Origin: Phycisphaerae bacterium
Lineage (GTDB): Bacteria > Planctomycetota > Phycisphaerae > Sedimentisphaerales > Anaerohalosphaeraceae
Direction: 5' to 3'
Length of the DNA: 63,731 bases
Assembly (NCBI GenBank): GCA_014859965.1
Contig: JACZKQ010000133.1
Coordinates: forward strand, 1 to 63,731
The notes under the pieces were generated by a model. It was not told where the DNA came from. It made no database searches and saw nothing but the letters and a program-made list of their open reading frames with translations. Below are positions 1 through 8,479 of the stretch, in pieces (position 1 is the stretch's first letter; every line of letters begins with the position of its first letter). The translations under genes and the position numbers were made by a program.

Positions 1-261
1 CTCCAGACCAATCCCGCCCCTTCAACGCCCCGAAATGACCCCAAACAGACCCCAAAGGAATCCCAAAAAAAGTACGGCCTCCGGACCCTCACCTCGCAAA
101 TCCATCCAACCAGAGCCGCCCTGCTCCACGAAAATCACGGCGGCGAAATCACCATCAGCATCACCTCCACAGCGCCAGCAATTCTCACCCCTCACAGGAC
201 GCAAACGCCTGCCTTTCCAAACCCGTAAGAAGCTCCTGGCGTCGCCCTCACCAATGACTAT

Positions 262-819
262 TCAGGCCCACCCTGTGGCCTTCAACCGCTGCTCCTGTCT
301 CCGCCTGCTCACCTCCCTCAACCGGGTAATCTCCTCCCGCAGATTCCTCGCCCTCAGATACAACCTGGCCAACTGCTGCATGTCCCAGTTGCGGATATCC
401 TCAATCTCAACGAGCCCCTGCTTGACGTACTTGAGCACCTTGTACTTGGCTGTCGGAAGCCTCTCGCTGACAATGGCAAACATGATAAGCACATCCTTGA
501 GTTTCTCCTTGAGCCTGTCCGCCTTATACCTGGCCCTGTCGAACTCCGGTTGTGTCCTGTCGAAATCAACGCTCGCAAACGCATTGTAGTCCACGTCAAC
601 CGACCAGTCCCACGCCGGATTGTACCGACCGTTCTTCGCCTTCGGCAAAAGCAAAACAGGTCCCCACTCTGCCGCTAACGCATACCGCTCCAGCTCGTCA
701 GGACTTGCCAATTCGTCTTCATCCAGCCCCGCAACCGAACCGTACCGGTTCCCTGGCTTGTCCCATGCTGGTGGTGCGACCTCGACACCTTCCTCAACCC
801 AAACATCTGCTTGATTCAT
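262..819 (-). CDS. Hypothetical protein, 185 aa, mobile-element type
   Basis: I do not recognise this protein. It is acidic at the N-terminus, with a charged helical middle (about residues 90-180) rich in Lys, Arg and Glu that could form a coiled coil; no signal peptide or membrane segment is visible. The start is fixed by GGAGG seven to eight bases before ATG. That Shine-Dalgarno lies inside the 3' arm of a perfect 12-bp hairpin (829-861), so translation may be controlled by RNA folding. It is the last clear member of a four-gene minus-strand run that starts with a DNA methyltransferase, and it resembles accessory-element genes more than housekeeping ones. Confidence 0.6.
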   Translation of the reverse strand: MNQADVWVEEGVEVAPPAWDKPGNRYGSVAGLDEDELASPDELERYALAAEWGPVLLLPKAKNGRYNPAWDWSVDVDYNAFASVDFDRTQPEFDRARYKADRLKEKLKDVLIMFAIVSERLPTAKYKVLKYVKQGLVEIEDIRNWDMQQLARLYLRARNLREEITRLREVSRRRQEQRLKATGWA

Positions 820-828
820 CTTATGTAC

Positions 829-861
829 CTCCGTCTTTCGACACGATTTCGAAAGACGGAG
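829..861 (-). promoter_or_regulatory. 12-bp hairpin overlapping the RBS of the 262-819 gene
   Basis: CTCCGTCTTTCG (829-840) and CGAAAGACGGAG (850-861) are perfect inverted repeats with a 9-nt loop. In the minus-strand transcript the 3' arm ends in GGAG of the ribosome binding site, so the hairpin would hide it. The same arrangement recurs at seven other loci in the left arm. Function is inferred. Confidence 0.6.
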
Positions 862-1124
862 TGCCCCTGCCGTTTCAGCTTTTGCGAATTTTCACCAAAC
901 AGCGAAACCGCTTTTATGGGTTTCGGTAAGCACTATCCAACGATGGCCCAGGCTTGGGCCACAATAATCTTACCGTAAGCCTTAAATTGGCGGTTGAGTG
1001 CGGTGAAAATTCCTCCTGCGGAGCCACGCAAGCCTCCGGGTTGCAACCGCTAAAACGCCGTGTCGACAAAAACCAACCGCCTCTGGCTGCACCTTTCGCT
1101 TGACACAATTCTTCACCCATAGCC

Positions 1125-1397
1125 CTAAAGCCGCCCGTAACAGTACATGCAACGCAACATATCCGTTGTTTTCGCCTCGGGAGCAATTACGCTGTGCAAG
1201 CACAGCTTACAGGTCTGTACGCCCACCATGCCGCACATCGTCTGTCCGAGTGGCTCATCAAAACGAACTATCTGCCAAGGCTGACTGACGTCACGAAACT
1301 CACGAAGCCGCAGGTCTACGAAGTACTGCTTGTCCTGATATCGCACGATAGGCAAGGCCGTTGGCCCTGTCCACGCCCCCCGTCCATTGTCGTTCAT
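1125..1397 (-). CDS. Small protein of a mobile-element family with a C-terminal zinc ribbon, 90 aa
   Basis: The N-terminal half has the pattern LP-I-V-x6-Y-x-VD-x3-R-x-FR, shared with the protein at 15932-16159 (LPVV, then YVVDVG and RQFR). The C-terminal half carries CKLC and CMYC, a probable zinc ribbon that the second copy lacks. Short proteins with this opening are, from memory, common in phage and plasmid-like gene pools; no molecular function is known to me. The start follows a GGGGTG Shine-Dalgarno, and a 9-bp hairpin (1426-1452) sits just upstream. It lies between the zinc-binding gene at 1477-1740 and the hypothetical gene at 262-819. Confidence 0.6.
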   Translation of the reverse strand: MNDNGRGAWTGPTALPIVRYQDKQYFVDLRLREFRDVSQPWQIVRFDEPLGQTMCGMVGVQTCKLCLHSVIAPEAKTTDMLRCMYCYGRL

Positions 1398-1425
1398 GGT
1401 TTCACCCCGACGATACCGCTCTTAT

Positions 1426-1452
1426 GGCGGTTCGCCGATCAAACGAACCGCC
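1426..1452 (-). promoter_or_regulatory. 9-bp hairpin upstream of the 1125-1397 gene
   Basis: GGCGGTTCG (1426-1434) and CGAACCGCC (1444-1452) form a perfect stem with a 9-nt loop. It lies about 20 nt upstream of the GGGGTG ribosome binding site on the minus strand. There is no U-tract, which argues against a simple terminator. Confidence 0.55.
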
Positions 1453-1476
1453 AAAGGCCGCCCCTCCCACCTGTCT

Positions 1477-1740
1477 CTATCTTACCTCCCTATACCCCCT
1501 GATGCTCTCCCAGTTCGCATCCCACATATCGAGGTTCTCCTGGCGCCAACCGGACATCAGATTGCTGCCAACCGAGATGTATGTCCGGCACTCATCGCAT
1601 GCCACATAATGGTCCCTGCCGATATTGAAGAGCCGTGTCCTGTGCCCATGAACACACCGGATATCTGCAAAACACTCGCCCAAACAGAAGTTGCCGGCCT
1701 GTACTTTTGTTGCCATTTCATTGACGTTTGCTGATGCCAT
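1477..1740 (-). CDS. Small zinc-finger-like protein of a mobile-element family, 87 aa
   Basis: The central stretch reads IRCVHGHRTRLFNIGRDHY followed by VACDECRTYI and a Trp-rich tail (SGWRQENLDMW, NWESIRGYR). The Cys and His residues (C-x2-H-x-H and C-x2-C) suggest a zinc site. Proteins of this pattern are known to me only as hypothetical genes of mobile elements. The start is supported by GGAAGGG ahead of ATG. A 9-bp hairpin with a tight 4-nt loop (1757-1778) separates it from the methyltransferase gene upstream, so the two could be co-transcribed with a structured junction. Confidence 0.65.
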   Translation of the reverse strand: MASANVNEMATKVQAGNFCLGECFADIRCVHGHRTRLFNIGRDHYVACDECRTYISVGSNLMSGWRQENLDMWDANWESIRGYREVR

Positions 1741-1756
1741 CCTGACCCTTCCGAGC

Positions 1757-1778
1757 GGCGATTCGCCCGCGAATCGCC
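1757..1778 (-). promoter_or_regulatory. 9-bp hairpin between methyltransferase and zinc-finger gene
   Basis: GGCGATTCG (1757-1765), loop CCCG, CGAATCGCC (1770-1778). It lies 8 nt past the methyltransferase stop and about 16 nt before the next start on the minus strand. It could be an attenuator, mRNA stabiliser or weak terminator; no U-run follows. The GATTCG/CGAATC core recurs in the hairpin at 16187-16220. Confidence 0.55.
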
Positions 1779-1786
1779 AGTCGAAA

Positions 1787-2656
1787 CTATGCCCTCACGA
1801 AAAGCTCTGTTCTTATCTCTTTGGCCTCGCATACCGGCTTCCTGAAGACCACGCAGTATTCGTGCTTGATAGGCACATCTTCCATCCTGCCATAGCTCCT
1901 GCGGTCGCTCACGCAGTTGTGCTGCACCTTGATGATGATGCTCCGTATCTCGCCCTCCGGGAAGTTCAAAATGTCCCGGATAATCGCGGTGTACATCCCC
2001 TGCCGGCGGACATCGCCAATCAGTACCGCCAGCCTTCCTCCCGGCAGCAGCGCCTCATAGCACCTGTGCAGGCACCGCATCAGCAGCTCACGGAATGCCC
2101 CATAGTCCGGACAATCGCTCAGGTCAGTGTCTCCGCTGCCGTAACAGATGATGTTCCAGTACGGCGGATGCAGCCAGATAAAGTCGTGCCTGCCGGGAAT
2201 CTCCTGCTGTGTCAAATCAAACCCCTGCCGCAGGTCGCCGCCCCAGTAATTTATGTCTTTCTTTTTGTAGCGATTGAGCCCTGAAACGAGGTCCCTCACC
2301 GTCCCCGAGCCCTCCATCGGGTCGCAGACCGCCCGCGCGTTGTACCGCAGAATCAAGTTCTTTGGCAGCCTGCCGTCGCAATTGCCGCGGTACCGATGGT
2401 CGCCCCAAGCCGAGCACCGGACAGGATAAGAGACAACCGAGGTCATCCCCTCCTCTTCCGCATAGATGTCATAGAATCCATTGCCAACACGGCTCAGGAA
2501 TCCCTCTGAAACCGCCTCGGACAGGCGCGCCCGGATGGTATGCTCAGGGGTGCCGGGTTTCACCCTGAGTATCTCGATGTGCATCTGGCGAATGTGGCTT
2601 GCGCCATTGGTATCCACGAACTCCAACACCAGAGTCCTGATTGACGACCGTTGCAT
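1787..2656 (-). CDS. DNA methyltransferase (SAM-dependent, orphan)
   Basis: The 289-aa protein has a SAM-binding motif I (DPMEGSGT) and, about 50 residues later, a catalytic motif IV of the type HPPYW, as in amino-methyltransferases acting on adenine N6 or cytosine N4. A second Rossmann strand follows (GGRLAVLIGDVRRQG). The N-terminal 100 residues may form a winged-helix-like DNA-binding part. I chose the ATG at 2656 because GGAGGTGGAG precedes it by 8 nt; an ATG 27 nt further out lies inside the upstream hairpin. No restriction endonuclease gene is adjacent, so it is an orphan methylase typical of phages and integrative elements. Target sequence is unknown. Confidence 0.8.
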   Translation of the reverse strand: MQRSSIRTLVLEFVDTNGASHIRQMHIEILRVKPGTPEHTIRARLSEAVSEGFLSRVGNGFYDIYAEEEGMTSVVSYPVRCSAWGDHRYRGNCDGRLPKNLILRYNARAVCDPMEGSGTVRDLVSGLNRYKKKDINYWGGDLRQGFDLTQQEIPGRHDFIWLHPPYWNIICYGSGDTDLSDCPDYGAFRELLMRCLHRCYEALLPGGRLAVLIGDVRRQGMYTAIIRDILNFPEGEIRSIIIKVQHNCVSDRRSYGRMEDVPIKHEYCVVFRKPVCEAKEIRTELFVRA

Positions 2657-2674
2657 CTTCTCCACCTCCGTGCC

Positions 2675-2708
2675 ATGGGGCACTGCTCAATCGTTCGCAG
2701 TGCCCCAT
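2675..2708 (-). promoter_or_regulatory. 12-bp hairpin upstream of the methyltransferase RBS
   Basis: ATGGGGCACTGC (2675-2686) and GCAGTGCCCCAT (2697-2708) pair perfectly with a 10-nt loop. The Shine-Dalgarno GGAGG begins about 5 nt after the stem in the minus-strand transcript. The 263 bp beyond it (2709-2971) show no gene and presumably hold the promoter of this operon. Confidence 0.6.
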
Positions 2709-2971
2709 GTATGCTCCAAGAGTCTGGACCGCCAGGATTAGCAGGAACCCATCCCCTGCAGCCCTCAGTATAGCACAAATGCCCCAGACAGCGGCAATCA
2801 GAAGACCCAAAATGAGGTACAACGGACTCGAACGAATTGCGAAGTTCGGCCGCTTCACACTCGCCGTCGCGCCTGCATGAACAGGCGGGTAATTCACATG
2901 CGCGGAGAGGCTTGTCTGGAGGAGAAGGACGTCTTGAAACAGCCCTCATGAAGGCAATGCCGCCCAGTCTG

Positions 2972-3345
2972 TCACTCCGCCAGCGATGCCACCTCGGCTG
3001 CGCTGAGCGCCCGATCGTAGATCCGCACCTCATCAATTGCGCCTTCGAAATACCGGCCTGCCGGCAGCCACACGCCGATCGCGAGGTCGGGTGAATCCAC
3101 TGAGTCCACAATCGTATAGATCGCCCGATCACCTGCTGAACTCAGAGCCTCCAATGCCCCGTCCACGTATAGCCGTACCTCCTTCACATTCGGTGTGCCG
3201 TCATCTTCCAGCACAGCCGCCACGTGATGCCACTGCCCATCACATATGGACGTAGAGCCCACAATCGCTCCGCTGCCCACCTCCAGTCGCAATCGTCCGC
3301 CGGGCTCAGTGACCAGGTTCCATCTCGCGCCGGACCGCCTGCCTG
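2972..3345 (-). pseudogene. Out-of-frame C-terminal half of a LamG (concanavalin-like) domain
   Basis: In the frame shifted from the GLUG gene the translation reads ARWNLVTEPGGRLRLEVG, then DGQWHHVAAVLEDD, VRLYVDGALEAL and a closing IDEVRIYDRALSAAEVASL. This is the second half of a LamG/Laminin_G_3 jelly-roll domain, a common C-terminal module in planctomycete secreted proteins. Its first half is absent, and it joins the last GLUG repeat at about 3330-3345 in another frame. Either a deletion with frameshift truncated the parent gene or there is a sequencing error. The frame is closed upstream by a stop at 3368-3370 and there is no plausible start. Confidence 0.75.
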
Positions 3346-6300
3346 CGAATCTGCAGTGACCTGTCCGTCAGCAAAGCAACTCCGCACGACCCCGTCTTCG
3401 ACTTGCCCTATGATTCCACCAACGCGGCTTTCACCTGTAATGGTGGCCATAGCGCCTATCCTCGTCATGACGCCCGAATTGTAACCACATATCCCCCCAG
3501 TGTACCTCCGTCCGGTTACGGTACCATTCACGAAACAGTCTCTGATAGCTCCCTTGCTGTACCCGCAAATCCCCCCCACATAGTCGTTGTCCGGCGCACT
3601 GATATTGATGTTTCCGAGTCTCAAATAACGCACTTGTGCTCGCCCGTCCAAGAAGGAGAAGAAACCAACATATCCCGTCCCCGCCGGCCTGCATTCCCAG
3701 TTAAAGACCTTGTGCTGATTGCCGTCGAAAATCCCCTCAAACGGATGTTCTGCCGTACCGATCATGCTGTAATCAACACCCGAAAGGTCGATGTCGCTCA
3801 CAAGCTTGAAATTGCGCGCCATCAAACGCGGATTGTGCATAATGTGGTTCAAATCTTCAGCACTGGAAACCAAATAAGGTTCTGCAGCCGTTCCCGATCC
3901 TCCCGAAAAACTCGGCAGATCCGGCCAGGGGTTCAACTGCCACCACAGGATGGGGTAACCTCCGCCTTCCGGCATCTCCCAAATATCGCTCGAATTCCCC
4001 TCATTCACAAAGTCCCAACCTTCCACCAAGAACGTGCTCTTAAGCTGCATGTCCTCAGTTTTCTTGCCGGTCCCCCCGGCACTCTTTGTACATTGTGTCG
4101 TGTCAGTGTCCCACACACATCCATGTATCACCCCTTGTGAACTGCCTGCGATGGCACCGGCAACATATCGGGTCTCATCGACGTGTCCGGTGACATAGCA
4201 ATTCGAGATACGCCCCTTGTTCTGGCCGGCAATTCCGCCAAGATACTGAAAGCCGGTGACACTGATACTCGTGTAGCAATCTCCAATTGTCCCGCTGTTG
4301 ATCCCTATCAGCCCGCCAACATACTGCCAGCCATCAATCTTACCGTCAACTGCGCAGCAGTTCACAATGACACCGAGGTTACAACCCGCCAGAATGCCCG
4401 CTTTATCGGCGCGACCCGTCACCTCAACAGCACTCAGGCCAAGATGCTTGATCATGGCATTGTAATCGAGATACCCAAATAGACCCGCATACCCTAACCC
4501 GCCGGCATTGTAGTAAAAGTTCCTGATATAATGGCCGTTGCCGTCAAAAGTCCCCGAGAATGGAACCGCCGCATTCACGCCAATGCAAGAGTACTCCCAT
4601 GTGAGACCGGCAAAATCAATGTCCTCCATCATGATGAAATGCTTACTCCAGTCCCCTGGACTCGTGGTCAATTGATAAAAATGCTCTGCGGTGTGTAATT
4701 CGTAGGGTTCGTTTGCTGTACCACTGCCCCCGCCATAAGATGCGAAACAATCTCTTCCTTCCCACAGGAGATACGGGTGCCCCCGACCGTTACAAATGCT
4801 CCATGTTTCAGTGAAATCCCAACCCACAGCAACGTACGTACTCAGTTTAAGCATGTCCGCAAGATTCAGCCCCATTCCTGAAGCGCTCGAAGATACTCCG
4901 CTCATCTGTTTGTCCCAGAAGCAGCCTGTCGTCGTCCCATTACCCTCGCCAACAATTCCACCGGTTGTGCTGCTTCCCGTTACGGGCGCAATGGAATAGC
5001 AGTTAATGAGTTCACCCATATTGAATCCACTAATCCCCCCGACCCTCTCTTTACCCGCCACCGTAGCTGAAGAGTAGGTGTTTGAAATCACTCCTTCGTT
5101 ATGCCCTGTTACGCCCCCAGCGTACTGTTTGCCGCTTCTGATGTTGCCCCAGCCCGCGCACTGGCTGATCTCGCCCGCATTGTGGCCGGTGATTGCGCCT
5201 GCGTAATCATGTTTTGCCTCGACGACGCTTTGGGAAATACATCGCTCGATCATGCCGCCGCTGTTGTACCCTGCAATGCCGCCGGCCTTTACTTCCGCGT
5301 CTGCCTGCCCCGTTGTATAACAGTTGCTTATAACGCCCGTATTCATCCCGGTGATGCAACCCGCCCTGTCTCTGCAGTTGACATCGGAAGTGGAACTGCT
5401 TTCCAGTATGGCTCCATAATTAACCCCTGCAATCCCGCCCGCGATCATACCAGTCACTTCCACTTGGCAGTCAGCGCTGCATCGAGTGATTACCTCATGG
5501 TTCATGCCAACGAGCCCGCCGCTCCACGATTCTGCTTGTACAGAGCCAGCCGCCGAACTACTCTCAATGCTCCCGTAGTTCTCCCTTGCAAGAATGCCTA
5601 CAGAATCCATACCGCTGATCGTTCCCGTCACGTGAACACAACGAACTGTCCCGTAATTCACGCCCGCCAAAATACTGGTGAGTTGCCCGTCAGGGCAGTC
5701 AGATACAACGTCGTGCAAAGTAAGGTTCTGGACCCGTCCGTGTTCTCCAATCCAAGGGAACGTCCCTCCATATTTCTGGACAATCGCCGGAAGCATATAA
5801 TTCCCAATTGACCTGTTCCCACCATCAAAACTGCCCTCGAACGGTCGCGCCCGACCGCCTATGGCTTTGAGAACGCTGCCTGACATATCGATGTCGTTCA
5901 CGACCTCGAATGCCGCACTCATGAGACGACCGTTTTCCCCGATGTTGTTTAGATCCTCCTTTGTGGAGATCAAGTACGGGTCTTCCGGAGTTCCTCGCCC
6001 GCCGGAGAATTGTGGAAGTGCAGGCCATGATTCCAACTGCCACCACAGTATCGGATATCCCGTCTCCACCGGCATGGCCCAGATATCACTGCGATCATCG
6101 CCACCGTCAACGAAATCCCACCCCACATAAGTCGCCATATCCTGCATTTGTTCCGTGGTCCAAGCGTACATTCCCGGTCGTCCACTTGTCTGGTAATCCT
6201 GAAAACAGGCAGTAACAACCGAGCTGGAAGCAGACCCGACGAGTCCCTCTACTGATGTGCTCCCCGCAACGTGTCCCACAGAATAGCATCGTTGCACTTC

Positions 6301-8298
6301 GGCTTGCAGTGCCTTCCCTACAAGCCCTCCAACTGCTGCATGACCCAGAACCTCGACATTAGCGTAACAGTCAGAAACCACAGACATCGCCTGGCCCACC
6401 AGTCCGCCAACGAAGTCGTAACCTTCGACATGTCCAGTCGCATAGCATTCGCAGATTATTCCACCGCTATTGCCTACCAGCCCTCCAAGAGCAGAAGCCC
6501 CCGCTGCAACTACATTGATGTTCTCAAGCCCCACACGTCTGATGATTGCTGGAGATGCCGTCCCGCTGAACAAACCCACACCCCCGATATCAGCACCCGA
6601 ATTTGCATAGGCAAAATTGAAAATAACATGGCCGCCTCCATCGAAAACACCGGTAAAGGGTTTTATCGTGCCGATACGTTGGAACTGAGTGGGCGGAATT
6701 GCAGCCATATCGATGTCTGCGACCATTCTGAAATGCTTGTCCCATTCACAGGGGAACAGCCCAATCAGACTCAGTTCTTCCGCCGTTCCGATTAGAAACG
6801 GCTCTTCGTACGTCCCAGCACCTGACCATCTAATTCCCTGGTACTGGAGTAAGGCACCGGGCGTTTCTTCCCATGCCAGTCGCGGATAATCGTTGCCCTC
6901 ACCGATTTTCCATAATACGTTACAGTGCCCCCAGTATTGATATAACTGGGAACTCTGCATCTCACTGGTTGTTCGTCCTTCGCCGCCGTCACTGTGACCT
7001 ATTCCACTCGTCTCGACATCCCAGTAACACTGAAAGACTGTGCTTGCCGAGCCGCTTCCCGCAAATCCGCCAGCGTCTTGTGCTCCCTGTACCTCTCCAG
7101 TTGAATAACAGTATGAAACATTTGAGCCGTAGCCAACGAATCCGCCCACCCTTGTCTGCCCTTCAACTCTACCGCGGGAATAACAGTTGGCAATGCCGGC
7201 GTTGTTTACGCCTACGAAACCTCCGACGTTTACCGTCCCTTGTACATCCACATTTGCATAGCTTTGAGTTATGCTGCAGCTCAAAGCCTTGCCGACAAAG
7301 CCACCCACGTTCCATGCGCCGCTAATGTGGCTGTTGCTTGCATAGCTTCCCGTGATGTCCCCCCATCGGCTGTACCCTGCAAGCCCTCCAACGTTATCAG
7401 AATTTGCCCCACCCCATACATCTCCCGTGGCAAAACAACTCTGGATTGAGCCGCCAGTTTCATACCCCATCTCAACGCCATTGATGCCAATCAATCCACC
7501 TAAATAGTCTGACTCGTCACCGCCTACGACAGTTACCGCAGAAAAGCAGTCTACGACCCGGCAATCTCCTGCTTCTTCGCCATAATTCCTGCCAATCAGT
7601 CCGCCGAGGTAGGAGGCGTCTATCAAACCAGACGGATTTCCGGGATTAAGTACAGCCTCCACCCGCCCGGTGCTCCAACTCTTAACTACGCTTCCATGAT
7701 TTCTTCCCACTAAACCGCCCGCGCCATTTCGCGAGCGGACGATGACTGAGCACGACGACGAACAGTTCACGATTGTGCCGTAATTGGTCCCGACCAGCCC
7801 GCCTGCCGCGTCGCCGCTCTCTATACTCCCGGTCATATGACAGTTTTCTATATGGCCCTTGTTAACCCCGGCCAAACCTGCAACCCCCAGGCTTTGGACA
7901 TCTTCAACACGCAGGTTTTTTATAACCCCTCCGGTCCCGACATAACCAAAGAGACCTTTTGTTCCGCTACCCCCTGGAACGGTGAGGCCCTGAATTACAT
8001 GGCTGTTGCCATCAAACGTTCCGCTGAAAGCCAGATTCCTGGTTTCATCAAGTGTACTAACGTAGTAGCCGATCACATTGAAGGCAACCGGGAATTCTGT
8101 CATACTGACGTCCGCCCTCAGGACGAAGGTCTTGTCCCAATCCTCCTCGTGCAGCCCGATTTCGTTCAACTGTCCCGCCGTCCATATCTGGTACGGATCC
8201 TCCGGCGTTCCCGAACCCCCGCCATAATTGGCCGCGCAGGAGACGGCGGTTGATAGCAATATAGCATAACGAATCGCAAGGAGACTTGATCTCCGCAT
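3184..8298 (-). CDS. Secreted GLUG-repeat protein with five modules
   Basis: This 1704-aa protein opens with a signal peptide (MRRSSLLAIRYAILLSTAVS-CAA). It then has five long modules of about 330 residues, each starting with a [FY]-SGGSGT-x2-[DE]PY block and a DID-[ML] strand (for example YGGGSGTPEDPYQI, FSGGRGTPEDPYLI, FSGGSGTAAEPYLV). Each continues into tandem GLUG repeats (GGLVG-x-N, GGFVG, CY-S-G-V). Such repeats build beta-solenoids in adhesins and surface proteins. The start is set by GGAG 9 nt before the ATG at 8298. The last residues (about 3184-3340) are probably a frameshifted tail, because the neighbouring frame encodes half a LamG domain there. A cell-surface or extracellular binding role is inferred. 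Confidence 0.85.
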   Translation of the reverse strand: MRRSSLLAIRYAILLSTAVSCAANYGGGSGTPEDPYQIWTAGQLNEIGLHEEDWDKTFVLRADVSMTEFPVAFNVIGYYVSTLDETRNLAFSGTFDGNSHVIQGLTVPGGSGTKGLFGYVGTGGVIKNLRVEDVQSLGVAGLAGVNKGHIENCHMTGSIESGDAAGGLVGTNYGTIVNCSSSCSVIVRSRNGAGGLVGRNHGSVVKSWSTGRVEAVLNPGNPSGLIDASYLGGLIGRNYGEEAGDCRVVDCFSAVTVVGGDESDYLGGLIGINGVEMGYETGGSIQSCFATGDVWGGANSDNVGGLAGYSRWGDITGSYASNSHISGAWNVGGFVGKALSCSITQSYANVDVQGTVNVGGFVGVNNAGIANCYSRGRVEGQTRVGGFVGYGSNVSYCYSTGEVQGAQDAGGFAGSGSASTVFQCYWDVETSGIGHSDGGEGRTTSEMQSSQLYQYWGHCNVLWKIGEGNDYPRLAWEETPGALLQYQGIRWSGAGTYEEPFLIGTAEELSLIGLFPCEWDKHFRMVADIDMAAIPPTQFQRIGTIKPFTGVFDGGGHVIFNFAYANSGADIGGVGLFSGTASPAIIRRVGLENINVVAAGASALGGLVGNSGGIICECYATGHVEGYDFVGGLVGQAMSVVSDCYANVEVLGHAAVGGLVGKALQAEVQRCYSVGHVAGSTSVEGLVGSASSSVVTACFQDYQTSGRPGMYAWTTEQMQDMATYVGWDFVDGGDDRSDIWAMPVETGYPILWWQLESWPALPQFSGGRGTPEDPYLISTKEDLNNIGENGRLMSAAFEVVNDIDMSGSVLKAIGGRARPFEGSFDGGNRSIGNYMLPAIVQKYGGTFPWIGEHGRVQNLTLHDVVSDCPDGQLTSILAGVNYGTVRCVHVTGTISGMDSVGILARENYGSIESSSAAGSVQAESWSGGLVGMNHEVITRCSADCQVEVTGMIAGGIAGVNYGAILESSSTSDVNCRDRAGCITGMNTGVISNCYTTGQADAEVKAGGIAGYNSGGMIERCISQSVVEAKHDYAGAITGHNAGEISQCAGWGNIRSGKQYAGGVTGHNEGVISNTYSSATVAGKERVGGISGFNMGELINCYSIAPVTGSSTTGGIVGEGNGTTTGCFWDKQMSGVSSSASGMGLNLADMLKLSTYVAVGWDFTETWSICNGRGHPYLLWEGRDCFASYGGGSGTANEPYELHTAEHFYQLTTSPGDWSKHFIMMEDIDFAGLTWEYSCIGVNAAVPFSGTFDGNGHYIRNFYYNAGGLGYAGLFGYLDYNAMIKHLGLSAVEVTGRADKAGILAGCNLGVIVNCCAVDGKIDGWQYVGGLIGINSGTIGDCYTSISVTGFQYLGGIAGQNKGRISNCYVTGHVDETRYVAGAIAGSSQGVIHGCVWDTDTTQCTKSAGGTGKKTEDMQLKSTFLVEGWDFVNEGNSSDIWEMPEGGGYPILWWQLNPWPDLPSFSGGSGTAAEPYLVSSAEDLNHIMHNPRLMARNFKLVSDIDLSGVDYSMIGTAEHPFEGIFDGNQHKVFNWECRPAGTGYVGFFSFLDGRAQVRYLRLGNINISAPDNDYVGGICGYSKGAIRDCFVNGTVTGRRYTGGICGYNSGVMTRIGAMATITGESRVGGIIGQVEDGVVRSCFADGQVTADSQAGGPARDGTWSLSPADDCDWRWAAERLWALRPYVMGSGITWRLCWKMTAHRM

Positions 8299-8479
8299 GG
8301 CATATTTCTCCAAAGGAAAGGGGCCTTCATCTACGTCTAGCTATCATTATAGACTCTGGCCACCCTAATTTCAAGCAAAATGATGGAGAATCAATGACGA
8401 GTTACATGCCAACTCCCTCCCGCAAGCACCTTGCCAAGCCCCTCTCTTCCCCGTACACTACCGCCCTGGAGACCATAAA

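Noticed and set aside
22-204. Possible small minus-strand gene containing CWRCGGDADGDF
   Set aside because: The CxxC is suggestive, but there is no convincing RBS and the rest of the translation looks random; the window edge prevents a decision.
3184-3345. Programmed ribosomal frameshift joining GLUG and LamG parts
   Set aside because: No slippery heptamer with a following structure is evident, and half of the LamG domain is missing, which favours deletion.
3184-8298. CRISPR or DNA-level tandem repeats in the GLUG genes
   Set aside because: The repeats are protein-level GLUG motifs with divergent DNA; no regular direct repeats with spacers exist in the window.
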